A DNA stretch of 64,000 bases, taken from NCBI GenBank assembly GCA_022483045.1, contig JAKVOA010000002.1, forward strand, positions 550,501 through 614,500, given 5' to 3'. Below are positions 35,597 to 43,307 of the stretch, piece after piece. A program made the position numbers and the translations under genes. Source of the stretch: Oscillospiraceae bacterium (GTDB taxonomy: Bacteria; Bacillota; Clostridia; Oscillospirales; Acutalibacteraceae). Position 1 is the stretch's first letter, and each line of letters begins with the position of its first letter. A model generated the notes under the pieces. It was not told where the DNA came from, did not search any database, and was given only the letters and a program-made list of their open reading frames with translations.

Positions 35597-36229
35597 ATGC
35601 AAGTAAATACAAGTAAAAATATGAGGGCTAACACATTATTCATGCGTAATAGTTACGAAAAGCACGGAAAATGGAACATACCTTTAATTAAAAAGCAAGA
35701 AATTGACACGACTGATGTTTCGCTTATTGCCTGTTCTGACACAAAAGCAAATGACAAGCAAGAAAACAAAAAAAGTGGAGTTCATTTCTTTGTAGATGAT
35801 TATCGTTTCAATGGAATATACAACAACCCTAAACGCTCTTTTCAGAGATATGCACAATATGCATTTTTGCTAACACCTGATTTTTCTACATATGCAGATA
35901 TGGACATGTGGCGTCAGATAGAAAGTGTGGCAAAGAATCGATGGTGTGGTGCCTATTGGCAAAGTAAAGGATTGACGGTAATCCCCACAATCAGCTGGAG
36001 TACACCAAGAAGTTATGACTTTTGCTTTGACGGTGTAGAAAAGAACGCTATTGTTGCCATTGGGATGATTGGATGCAAGGGAAACAAAACAGATTTTATG
36101 CGTGGCTACAATGCAATGCTGGACAAATTGGAGCCTACTGCCATTATATGCTTCGGCACGCTGTTTGAGGAAATGTCAGGAAACATCATCCCCGTTGACT
36201 ATCGTTCTTCCAGAAAGGTGGTACGATAA
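35597..36229 (+). CDS. DUF4417 domain protein
   Basis: The 210-residue protein contains FLLTPDFSTYADMDMWRQIES, GAYWQSKGLTVIPTISWS and YDFCFDGVEKNAIVAIGMIGC, the DUF4417 signature found on Firmicute mobile elements and phages. Its fold and activity are unknown. AGAAAGGAA precedes the ATG by seven bases. The stop codon is one base from the next start, so the two are coupled. The codon use is AT-rich compared with the host backbone, as for the rest of this cargo. Confidence 0.75.
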   Translation: MQVNTSKNMRANTLFMRNSYEKHGKWNIPLIKKQEIDTTDVSLIACSDTKANDKQENKKSGVHFFVDDYRFNGIYNNPKRSFQRYAQYAFLLTPDFSTYADMDMWRQIESVAKNRWCGAYWQSKGLTVIPTISWSTPRSYDFCFDGVEKNAIVAIGMIGCKGNKTDFMRGYNAMLDKLEPTAIICFGTLFEEMSGNIIPVDYRSSRKVVR

Positions 36230-36230
36230 T

Positions 36231-36608
36231 ATGGGGGGCAGAGGTACCTTTGCTGCAGGCAATTCTGTGGCATATTCATATGAAACGGTAGATAAAATTG
36301 ATGGTGTTAAAGTATTACAGAAATTAAACCACAAAGCAAGCGGCGGACTGCCTGAAGAAGCACATTCCAGTTCAGCATATATTATGTTGAATAAAAATGG
36401 GGATTTTAGAATGTATCGTGAATATGATAGCAATCATTTTTTGAAATTTGAAATAGCTTATCATCCTGAAAAAAGCATTGATTCTTCAAGAAAGCCAGTG
36501 CTTCACGTTCACGAGTACAAACCTGATGATTTCTCTAATCGTCAAGCTCGACCATTGACAAAAAAGGAATACAAAAAATACAAAAAATTTTTTAAGGGGG
36601 TTATTTAA
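36231..36608 (+). CDS. Uncharacterised mobile-element protein, possible toxin domain
   Basis: The 125-residue protein begins MGGRGTFAAGNSVAYSYETV and has LPEEAHSSSAYIMLNKNGDFRMYREYD, a compact beta-rich body with many charged residues and a Lys-rich C-terminus. It lacks a signal peptide. Small MGGRG-starting proteins are seen on phages and conjugative elements. I do not recognise a proven function. Its position between a DUF4417 gene and three tandem small paralogs resembles a toxin followed by multiple immunity genes, but this is inference only. GTG at 36209 and beyond are less likely starts; ATG at 36231 fits coupling. Confidence 0.5.
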   Translation: MGGRGTFAAGNSVAYSYETVDKIDGVKVLQKLNHKASGGLPEEAHSSSAYIMLNKNGDFRMYREYDSNHFLKFEIAYHPEKSIDSSRKPVLHVHEYKPDDFSNRQARPLTKKEYKKYKKFFKGVI

Positions 36609-36902
36609 ATGACTGGTATGTCGATTAATGAGTTCTTGGATAAAATCTATTATGGAGATGAAATTGAATTTACATTGTCGAATAAAACATATTTTATCCA
36701 AGGAAATTTTATCAACAATGTTTATAACATAACAGTTGATTATTGGGAAAAGAGTGATGGAACCGAACCACTACATGATTATTTATTGAATGCCTCTTAT
36801 AAAACACCACAAGAACGCATGGACGCATTTGAACAAGCAAAAATATTTGATGGCAAAACAATTTATGATATTGAGAGCGATGTGAAAGTAATTTGGGGGT
36901 AA
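36609..36902 (+). CDS. Small paralogous protein A (immunity-like)
   Basis: The 97-residue acidic protein opens with INEFLDKIYYGDEIEF and ends AKIFDGKTIYDIESDVKVIWG. It starts immediately at the stop of the preceding gene, with AAGGGGG eight bases before the ATG inside that gene. It shares its beginning (EFxDxI) and its C-terminal block (FxxAPIFDGKTIYxxES) with the next two genes. No known domain is recognised. Confidence 0.6.
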   Translation: MTGMSINEFLDKIYYGDEIEFTLSNKTYFIQGNFINNVYNITVDYWEKSDGTEPLHDYLLNASYKTPQERMDAFEQAKIFDGKTIYDIESDVKVIWG

Positions 36903-36905
36903 AAT

Positions 36906-37187
36906 ATGATAAACGGTGATGTAAAAGAATTTGTTGACAGAATTTATTCCTGTCAAGATACCATTTTTGTTTTTCAAGGTATTAAATATTGGTTTCAAGG
37001 TTACACGATTCCAGACAAGGGGGTGCATATGGAGGTTTTTCAATATCAACCGCCATGTGAAGAGTATGTATGGGAATACGACGGCAAAACAATAACCGAA
37101 TGTCAAAATGCCTTTCTGAAAGCTCCTATTTTTGGCGGAAAAACTTTTTGGAATGCTGAATCCGAGATTGAATGGGTAGATGATTAG
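36906..37187 (+). CDS. Small paralogous protein B (immunity-like)
   Basis: The 93-residue protein has VKEFVDRIYSCQDTIFVFQG at its start and KAPIFGGKTFWNAESEIEWV at its end, the same framework as paralogs A and C with a divergent middle. It lies three bases after paralog A and shows only GGGGT as a weak ribosome site, which suggests translational coupling. Confidence 0.6.
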   Translation: MINGDVKEFVDRIYSCQDTIFVFQGIKYWFQGYTIPDKGVHMEVFQYQPPCEEYVWEYDGKTITECQNAFLKAPIFGGKTFWNAESEIEWVDD

Positions 37188-37220
37188 TCCCTAAAATAAA
37201 ATAGCGAGAGGGTGAGCACG

Positions 37221-37508
37221 GTGAAAGGAAATAGTTTGCAAGAGTTTATGGATGACCTTTTGGCTACTGGGGGGCCTGAGAAAGAATTCGTTTTTCGTAA
37301 GAAACGATATTTTCTCGAAACAGTGTATTATTCAGAAAAAGCAGAAAACGAACTAAGTGTTGATGAAATTGATATGCCTAAAGGAAAAACATACAGCTTC
37401 CGTGGAAAAACTCTTCGAGAGTGTGTAGAAAAATTTGAGAATGCACCGATTTTTGATGGATTGACTATATATGAGGCTGAATCAGAAATTGAAGTCTTGT
37501 TCGGTTAA
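37221..37508 (+). CDS. Small paralogous protein C (immunity-like)
   Basis: The 95-residue protein has LQEFMDDLLATGGPEKEFVF and ENAPIFDGLTIYEAESEIEVL. I prefer the GTG at 37221 (GAGAGG nine bases upstream) over GTG 37212, which abuts that site; the resulting N-terminus also lines up with the paralogs. It closes the AT-rich cargo, followed by a long perfect hairpin. Confidence 0.6.
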   Translation: MKGNSLQEFMDDLLATGGPEKEFVFRKKRYFLETVYYSEKAENELSVDEIDMPKGKTYSFRGKTLRECVEKFENAPIFDGLTIYEAESEIEVLFG

Positions 37509-37525
37509 TGCGACATTTATAAAGC

Positions 37526-37554
37526 GAGCTCCACACGGGTATCGTGTGGAGCTC
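37526..37554. terminator. Perfect 11-bp hairpin after the paralog array
   Basis: GAGCTCCACAC (37526-37536) pairs with GTGTGGAGCTC (37544-37554). No clear T-run follows, so it is terminator-like only; it separates convergent genes. Confidence 0.5.
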
Positions 37555-37575
37555 ACTGAATTATAGACAGGTTAA

Positions 37576-38292
37576 TTACTCGGTAATTGCATGACCTGCG
37601 CCTCCTTTCCATGCGCTGTTGCCAGAAAGTCTGCGGAGCAGAATTTTGCGAGAAGCCTTGTACTCGTCACCGATGAAGCCAAGCCGCAGCAGGAAGAAGC
37701 GGAATGCGTATTTCTCGTTCTCCGGGTCGATGGCCTTGGCGGTCACTCGCTTCTGGGCCTTGCTCATCTTGCATAGGGAGGCAATCAACTGCGTGTAGGC
37801 GTTGACCTCGTCAGGCTCCAGCGGGGTGGAAAACCAAGGAAATGCAATGGTATCCTCGGTAATTTCGATTGGTAGGCTGTCTACGCCGAGGGCCTTTTTG
37901 ATGAGGCCGCCTTTGGCTTCCAGCAGGTTTGTCAGGTTTCCAGCAGCGACCATATCCAGCGGAATGCTGACCGTCAGGCCGACTTCATCAGGTTTAGCGT
38001 ATGCCGGAGGGCAATCCTCCTGTGGCTCATCACACTCGATTTCCGGCTGTGGCTGGTCGTACTCCGTGCCCGTGCAGTTGATGCCACGCTGGGCCAGTGC
38101 CGTCAGCACCTTGTCGATTTCCTCGCTGTCGGCCATGTCGTTGCAGGAAATGCTGCCGTCTCTGTTGACGGTGAAGTAGCTGATTTCGTAGGCGAAGGTG
38201 GGTGCGCCCTTGTAGATGGCCTTAGCCACGGTGATTTCGGCAAGGGCCTTAACCAGTGCCTTGCGGTCGATGTTCTCAAATTTCATTGTCAT
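37576..38292 (-). CDS. Conserved mobile-element protein ('virulence-related' family)
   Basis: The 238-residue protein begins MTMKFENIDRKALVKALAEI and YKGAPTFAYEI, a pattern common to a protein carried near the end of many Clostridial conjugative and mobilizable elements, often annotated as virulence-related without evidence. The middle is rich in Pro/Glu and the C-terminal part (AKAIDPENEKYAFRFFLLRLGFIG) is the conserved block. AAGGAGG lies eight bases before ATG 38292. Its composition is closer to the GC-rich recombinase than to the AT-rich cargo. Function unknown. Confidence 0.65.
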   Translation of the reverse strand: MTMKFENIDRKALVKALAEITVAKAIYKGAPTFAYEISYFTVNRDGSISCNDMADSEEIDKVLTALAQRGINCTGTEYDQPQPEIECDEPQEDCPPAYAKPDEVGLTVSIPLDMVAAGNLTNLLEAKGGLIKKALGVDSLPIEITEDTIAFPWFSTPLEPDEVNAYTQLIASLCKMSKAQKRVTAKAIDPENEKYAFRFFLLRLGFIGDEYKASRKILLRRLSGNSAWKGGAGHAITE

Positions 38293-38418
38293 GATGTGTA
38301 CCTCCTTCAATTTTGGTAGGTACATATTCGCTCTTATACCAGGATATAGCAAGTCAATTCAGAGTATAATGTGGACAAAGATACCGGGCGCTATTTGTGT
38401 ATTTCTGGGCATAAAGAA

Positions 38419-38457
38419 AACGGCCATGCAGGAGTTTTTTACTCTTGCATGGCCGTT
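38419..38457. terminator. Hairpin at the right side of the element
   Basis: AACGGCCATGCA (38419-38430) pairs with TGCATGGCCGTT (38446-38457), GAGT/ACTC extends the stem, and T-runs lie in and after the loop. Confidence 0.6.
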
Positions 38458-38507
38458 ATTCTCTTGGGCTTCCAGTTGAAGGCGTCACTAAACGGTGGTT
38501 TTTATAA

Positions 38508-38539
38508 AATCACTTTCTGGCGCTTCCAAAAGGCGGGCC
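38508..38539. repeat. Right imperfect inverted repeat flanking the degraded element
   Basis: Partner of 32661-32692 in reverse orientation, ten bases from the GDPD stop codon. Together they bracket the recombinase and cargo genes. Confidence 0.4.
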
Positions 38540-38548
38540 CTTTTTTTA

Positions 38549-39277
38549 TCAGAATGTATTTCGCAGGGAGAGTGCGCGGTGCGGTTGATTTGTAATGACA
38601 GCATCGACTTTCTGCCGAAAGGCTTCCACAAGGTCAGCCGGCTGGTCCACTGTCCAGGGACGCACAGCAAGATGCGCGGCGTGACAGTGTGGCACCAACC
38701 GGCCGCTTTGCAGCAGGGCCATTTTGGGATGAACAGCGTTTGCGGGAAGATGCGCGGCAAAGCGGCAGACCTGCGGCAGCGCAGCTTTGTAAAGCAGAGC
38801 CGTTTGGCTCTTTGGAGAGCGGCGCTTTAATTCCCGCAGAATACGCGGATAAAAGGAAGAATAAAAGACCCGGCCGCACATGCCGCAGGCTTCTTCCGCC
38901 GCAAGGACTTTTGGCAGTACCAAAAAGCCGTGCCAATACGCTTTCTCTTTTAGCTCTACATTGACCAGAAGCCCGGTCGGCTGCAGCAGGCGGTAAACTT
39001 CCTCTAAGGTAGGAATTTTTGCGCCGGCGTAGCCTACTTTTGACAAAGAGGCGTCCAGTGCCTGCAGCTGCTCCAGTGTCATGTCGTGCACGGTTCCGCT
39101 GCTGCCGGTTGTGCGATCGACTTTATCGTCGTGTATTACAACCAAATGTCCGTCTGCACTCAGATGTACATCCAGTTCGACACCGTCGGCATGTGCTGCG
39201 GCAGCCTCTTCAAAGGCTGGAATGGTGTTTTCGGGTGCTTTGCAGGAATTTCCCCGATGTGCAAAAACCTGTGTCAT
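38549..39277 (-). CDS. Glycerophosphodiester phosphodiesterase
   Basis: The 242-residue enzyme hydrolyses glycerophosphodiesters to glycerol-3-phosphate and an alcohol. Typical GDPD motifs are present: VFAHRGNSCKAPENTIPAF, GVELDVHLSADGHLVVIHDD with the metal-binding Glu/Asp and catalytic His, and LVNVELKE. No signal peptide, so it is cytoplasmic, like UgpQ. The C-terminus (VDAVITNQP) is also standard. GGAGGG precedes the ATG. It is monocistronic and borders the mobile element. Confidence 0.92.
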   Translation of the reverse strand: MTQVFAHRGNSCKAPENTIPAFEEAAAAHADGVELDVHLSADGHLVVIHDDKVDRTTGSSGTVHDMTLEQLQALDASLSKVGYAGAKIPTLEEVYRLLQPTGLLVNVELKEKAYWHGFLVLPKVLAAEEACGMCGRVFYSSFYPRILRELKRRSPKSQTALLYKAALPQVCRFAAHLPANAVHPKMALLQSGRLVPHCHAAHLAVRPWTVDQPADLVEAFRQKVDAVITNQPHRALSLRNTF

Positions 39278-39564
39278 GGCGGTTTTCCCTCCTTTTGTCT
39301 GTTCCTATTATAAAGGACTCTGTAAGAAATAAAAAGGAATTTTATACAGCTATAAAGCGAGATAAGGGCAGGATTTTTAGCCGAAGCCCGCTCTTGTAGC
39401 TTTTGCCATTTTTGCGCTTCTTCGCTAAAATACCGCTGTCGGGACCGTTTCCACAGGAGAAAACCGCAAAAAGTAAATCACAAATTCATAAAATTGTATG
39501 AAGATTCCATAAATAATATTGAAAAAGAAACAGGTTTCTATAAAATTTTTCATTTATAGCTGGG

Positions 39565-39590
39565 GGTACAAATTATATAATAAAAGTACC
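39565..39590 (+). promoter_or_regulatory. Promoter with palindrome ahead of the sugar ABC operon
   Basis: TATAAT at 39576-39581 with a weak -35 (TTTATA, 39553-39558, 17-base spacer). GGTAC (39565-39569) and GTACC (39586-39590) are inverted arms around it, a possible operator. The rest of 39278-39552 shows no gene. Confidence 0.5.
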
Positions 39591-39613
39591 AAAAACAGGA
39601 GGTAGTTGTAATT

Positions 39614-40897
39614 ATGAAAAAAGTTCTTGCTGCTGTGCTGGCGGGCGCAATGGTCGCCGCCAGCATGACCGGATGCGGCAGTACAGCCGCATCAAGCACT
39701 GCCCAGTCTGCGGCGCAAAGCACAGCGGCCAGCACGGCCAGTGCACAGGACGAGGCCTTGACCGCCACGATCAGCGTTTGGGGTCCGGCAGAAGATCAGG
39801 CCGCCGACAAAGGCAAGTGGCTGCCGACCATGTGTGAGCAGTTCAAAAAGCTTCACCCCAAGTGGAACCTTACTTTTAAATACTCCGCTTGCAGTGAGGG
39901 CGATGCCGGCAAGACTGTAACCAAAGACCCGCAGGCTGCCGGTGACATTTTCTTCTTTGCCAACGACCAAATCAACACCTTGATTTCTGCAAACTCCCTT
40001 TCTCAGCTGGGCGGTTCTACAGTAGAGGAAATCAAGAAAAGCTGCTCGAAAGAGATTGTCGATTCTGTAACCGTAAACGGCGGTGTCTACGGTGTTCCGT
40101 TTACCACCAATACATGGTTTATGTACTACAACAAGAGCAAGTTCTCTGACAGCGATATTAAGAGCCTGGATACTATGTTGACCAAGGCGAAAGTCGCTTT
40201 CCCGATTACGAATTCCTGGTATCTGCCGGCTTTCTATCTTGCAAACGGCTGCACTATGTTTGGCAAGAATGGCACAGATGAGTCCGCCGGGATTCAGTTT
40301 GGCGGCGACAAGGGCACCCAGGTTACAAAATACTTAGTAGACCTTGTTAAAAACAAGAATTTTGTCAACGACGACAGCGGCTCCGGTTTAGCCGGCCTGC
40401 GCGACGGCAGTGTTGCTGCAATCTTCTCTGGCTCTTGGGATGCAGCGGCGGTAAAGACAGCACTGGGCAGCAACTTTGGCGCGGCAGCTCTGCCAACAGC
40501 AAAAATCGGCGGCAGCGACAAGCAGCTTCTCAGCTTCTCCGGTTCAAAAGCAATCGGTGTCAACCCCAACACCAAGTACCCGCAGGTTGCCGTGGCACTG
40601 GCCAAGTATCTGGGCGGTGCTGACGCACAGCGTGCCCACTATAAACTGCGCGACATTGTTCCCTGCAACACTGATGTGCTGAAAGACAGCGCAGTTTCTT
40701 CCGATGCAATGGTTACAGCACAAAATGATACTTTCCTAAAGACCTCTATTATCCAGCCGTTTGTTGCTGCTATGAACAACTTCTGGACACCAACCCAAAA
40801 CTTTGGCAAAGCAATTATTAGCAAAGACGTTACAGCCGACAACGCCGCCGCTAAGACAGACGCGCTGAACAAATCCTTTACAAGCGCCGCGTCCTAA
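39614..40897 (+). CDS. Sugar ABC transporter substrate-binding lipoprotein (maltose type)
   Basis: The 427-residue protein has a lipoprotein signal (VAASMTGCGS), a Ser/Ala-rich linker, then the extracellular solute-binding family 1 fold (ATISVWGPAEDQ, VYGVPFTTNTWFMYYNKSKF, AIFSGSWDAAAVKTALG). With the two MalF/MalG-type permeases and the GH13 enzyme downstream, it likely binds malto-oligosaccharides or a related glucan. AGGAGG precedes the ATG. A terminator-like hairpin directly after the gene explains how it can be made in excess over the permeases. No ATPase gene is nearby; a shared MsmK-like ATPase elsewhere is expected. Confidence 0.88.
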   Translation: MKKVLAAVLAGAMVAASMTGCGSTAASSTAQSAAQSTAASTASAQDEALTATISVWGPAEDQAADKGKWLPTMCEQFKKLHPKWNLTFKYSACSEGDAGKTVTKDPQAAGDIFFFANDQINTLISANSLSQLGGSTVEEIKKSCSKEIVDSVTVNGGVYGVPFTTNTWFMYYNKSKFSDSDIKSLDTMLTKAKVAFPITNSWYLPAFYLANGCTMFGKNGTDESAGIQFGGDKGTQVTKYLVDLVKNKNFVNDDSGSGLAGLRDGSVAAIFSGSWDAAAVKTALGSNFGAAALPTAKIGGSDKQLLSFSGSKAIGVNPNTKYPQVAVALAKYLGGADAQRAHYKLRDIVPCNTDVLKDSAVSSDAMVTAQNDTFLKTSIIQPFVAAMNNFWTPTQNFGKAIISKDVTADNAAAKTDALNKSFTSAAS

Positions 40898-40937
40898 GGC
40901 CATTTTCGGCCGGTTGGTCCTATAGAATGTACATTAT

Positions 40938-40967
40938 GCCGGTCGGTTTTTCCGGCCGGCATTTTTT
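40938..40967 (+). terminator. Intrinsic terminator after the binding-protein gene
   Basis: GCCGGTCGG (40938-40946) pairs with CCGGCCGGC (40952-40960), followed by six T. Probably partial, allowing read-through to the permeases. Confidence 0.75.
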
Positions 40968-40995
40968 AAAGTGAAGATGAAGCGGAGGTCTTATT

Positions 40996-42402
40996 GTGGA
41001 ACACGTTGCTATTCAGGCAAAGCGCGGCCTGCGGCGAAAAAAGAAAGGATCCGGTGAGTTTGACACCCCCTATACCCTGCACGCAGCAATCACGAAGGGT
41101 GACTGGCGCACACGTCTTTCTTGTCTGGTGATGGGCTTTGGCAACCTGGCACATCGGCAAATTGTGAAAGGACTGTTGTGTTTAGCGACAGAAATTGCTT
41201 TCATTTGCTTCATGGTGTTTTACGGGGTATACAGAATCTCGCAGCTGCCCTCATTGGGTGGGCATGCGCAGCAGAAAGTTTGGAATGAAGCCAAAGGCAT
41301 TTACGAATACACCGCAGGGGATAATTCTATTATCATCTTAATCTATGGGTTGTCCTGCGTAGTGCTGGCGGTGCTGTTCTGCATTTTTTGGCGGTCGTCT
41401 GTTATCAGCAGCTACAAAGCGCAGTATCTTTCCCAGCATGGCGGCCATGTCAACAGCTTTGCCGAAGACGTGCGCAGCCTGTTTGATGAGAACCTGCACA
41501 AACTGCTGATGGCACTGCCGTTGGTTGGCATTTTCGCATTTACCTTTTTGCCGCTGGTCTTTATGATCAGCATGGCGTTTACAAATTACAGCATTGAAAA
41601 TAACCACTTGGTATTGTTTCAGTGGGTCGGCTTTAAAAATTTTGCCCGCGTGCTGAGCTTTGGCAGCGGCATTGGCAAGTCCTTTTGGTCGGTGCTGGGC
41701 TGGACACTGATATGGGCGGTCTTTGCCACATTCCTCAACTATTTCCTCGGCATGATTTTGGCAATGGTTATCAACCGTCCCAGCACGCATGCCAAGGCTT
41801 TCTGGCGCTTCTGCTTTGTGTTGTCCGTGGCGGTGCCGCAGTTTGTTTCTCTGCTGATTATGCACACCATGCTGCAGCCAAACGGCGCAATCAACGTTTT
41901 GCTGATGAACGCCGGCATTATTAAAACGCCTCTGCCATTCTTTACCGACGCTACTTGGGCGCGCGTAACGGTTATTGTCATCAATCTGTGGGTCGGCATT
42001 CCGTTTACCATGCTGCAGGTTACCGGCATTTTGCAAAATATCCCAAAAGAGTTGTACGAGGCGGCCCGTGTTGACGGCGCCAACAGCGTTACGATTTTCT
42101 TTAAAATCACGCTGCCCTACATGCTCTTTGTCACAACCCCCTATCTGATTACAATGTTTACCGGAAATATCAACAACTTCAATGTTATTTATCTGCTGTC
42201 CGGCGGCGACCCGATTCCGGTTGGTTCCACGGCAGGCAAGACCGACCTGCTCATCACCTGGCTGTATAAGCTGACAGTTGACCAACAGTACTATAATCTA
42301 GGCTCGGTCATCGGCATTCTTACTTTTGTAATTATGATGGTTGTATCGCTGGTCGCCTATCACCATACCGGCGCCTACAATAACGAGGAGGCGTTCCGCT
42401 GA
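40996..42402 (+). CDS. Sugar ABC transporter permease (MalF type)
   Basis: The 468-residue permease starts at GTG 40996 with GCGGAGG about seven bases ahead. A cytoplasmic basic N-terminus precedes a first helix, then an extended loop, then the core permease domain with the EAA loop (ELYEAARVDGANSVTIFFKITLPYM). It is longer than typical (around 300), as MalF proteins are, because of the extra N-terminal helices and loop. Its stop overlaps the start of the next permease (TGATGA). Confidence 0.9.
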   Translation: MEHVAIQAKRGLRRKKKGSGEFDTPYTLHAAITKGDWRTRLSCLVMGFGNLAHRQIVKGLLCLATEIAFICFMVFYGVYRISQLPSLGGHAQQKVWNEAKGIYEYTAGDNSIIILIYGLSCVVLAVLFCIFWRSSVISSYKAQYLSQHGGHVNSFAEDVRSLFDENLHKLLMALPLVGIFAFTFLPLVFMISMAFTNYSIENNHLVLFQWVGFKNFARVLSFGSGIGKSFWSVLGWTLIWAVFATFLNYFLGMILAMVINRPSTHAKAFWRFCFVLSVAVPQFVSLLIMHTMLQPNGAINVLLMNAGIIKTPLPFFTDATWARVTVIVINLWVGIPFTMLQVTGILQNIPKELYEAARVDGANSVTIFFKITLPYMLFVTTPYLITMFTGNINNFNVIYLLSGGDPIPVGSTAGKTDLLITWLYKLTVDQQYYNLGSVIGILTFVIMMVVSLVAYHHTGAYNNEEAFR

Positions 42403-43259
42403 TGAAAAATGCACATACTGCAAAACACATAGGCAATTTCTTTATTCATTTGCTGCTGGCGGTGCTGGCGATCGTTTGGGTATTCCCAATCTTCTGGGTA
42501 GTGCTCATCAGCTTTCGCGGGGAAAAAGGCTCTTATGTATCAACTTTCATGCCCAAAACCTACACAATGAACAACTATGTGAAGCTTTTTACCGACACGC
42601 AGGTCATCAACTTTCCCCGCATGTTTATCAATACGCTGATTGTCGCCATTTTCACCTGCCTCTTGTCCACTTTCTTTATCCTTTCCATTGCGTACTGCAT
42701 GTCGCGCCTGCGCTTTAAGATGCGCAAGCCCTTTATGAATATTGCCATGGTTATGACCCTGTTCCCTGGCATTATGGCAATGATTGCGATATACTTTATA
42801 TTGAAAGCGCTTGGGCTGACACAGGGCAGCATGGTGCGTGTAGCACTGGTCTTGGTTTACTCTGGCGGTGCGGGTCTGGGCTTTTACATAGCCAAAGGCT
42901 TTTTCGACACCATACCGACATCGCTGGATGAAGCGGGCTTCCTGGACGGCTGCACGCACTGGGATGTGTTTACAAAAATCACCATTCCGCTGAGCAAACC
43001 CATTATTGTTTATACCGTTTTGCAGAGCTTTCTTGCACCGTGGCTGGACTTTGTCTTTGCCAAGGTTATCTGCGGCGCGGATACCGACACCTACACGGTT
43101 TCCATCGGCCTGTGGAAAATGCTGGAGAAAGAAAATATTGACAGCTGGTTTACCTGCTTTGCAGCGGGCGCCGTGTGCATTTCTATTCCGATTGCGATTC
43201 TGTTTCTGCTGATGCAGCGCTACTATGCTGAGGGAATGAGCGGCGCTGTAAAAGGATAA
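42402..43259 (+). CDS. Sugar ABC transporter permease (MalG type)
   Basis: The 285-residue permease has six helices and an EAA loop (TSLDEAGFLDGCTHWDVFTKITIPLSKP). VWVFPIFWVVLISFRG near the N-terminus is typical of MalG. It forms the channel with the preceding permease, and its start codon overlaps that gene's stop. Confidence 0.92.
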   Translation: MKNAHTAKHIGNFFIHLLLAVLAIVWVFPIFWVVLISFRGEKGSYVSTFMPKTYTMNNYVKLFTDTQVINFPRMFINTLIVAIFTCLLSTFFILSIAYCMSRLRFKMRKPFMNIAMVMTLFPGIMAMIAIYFILKALGLTQGSMVRVALVLVYSGGAGLGFYIAKGFFDTIPTSLDEAGFLDGCTHWDVFTKITIPLSKPIIVYTVLQSFLAPWLDFVFAKVICGADTDTYTVSIGLWKMLEKENIDSWFTCFAAGAVCISIPIAILFLLMQRYYAEGMSGAVKG

Positions 43260-43307
43260 AAAGCCGCTGCTGCCTGCTCTGATTTTAATGAAAAGAAGGA
43301 TGTATCT

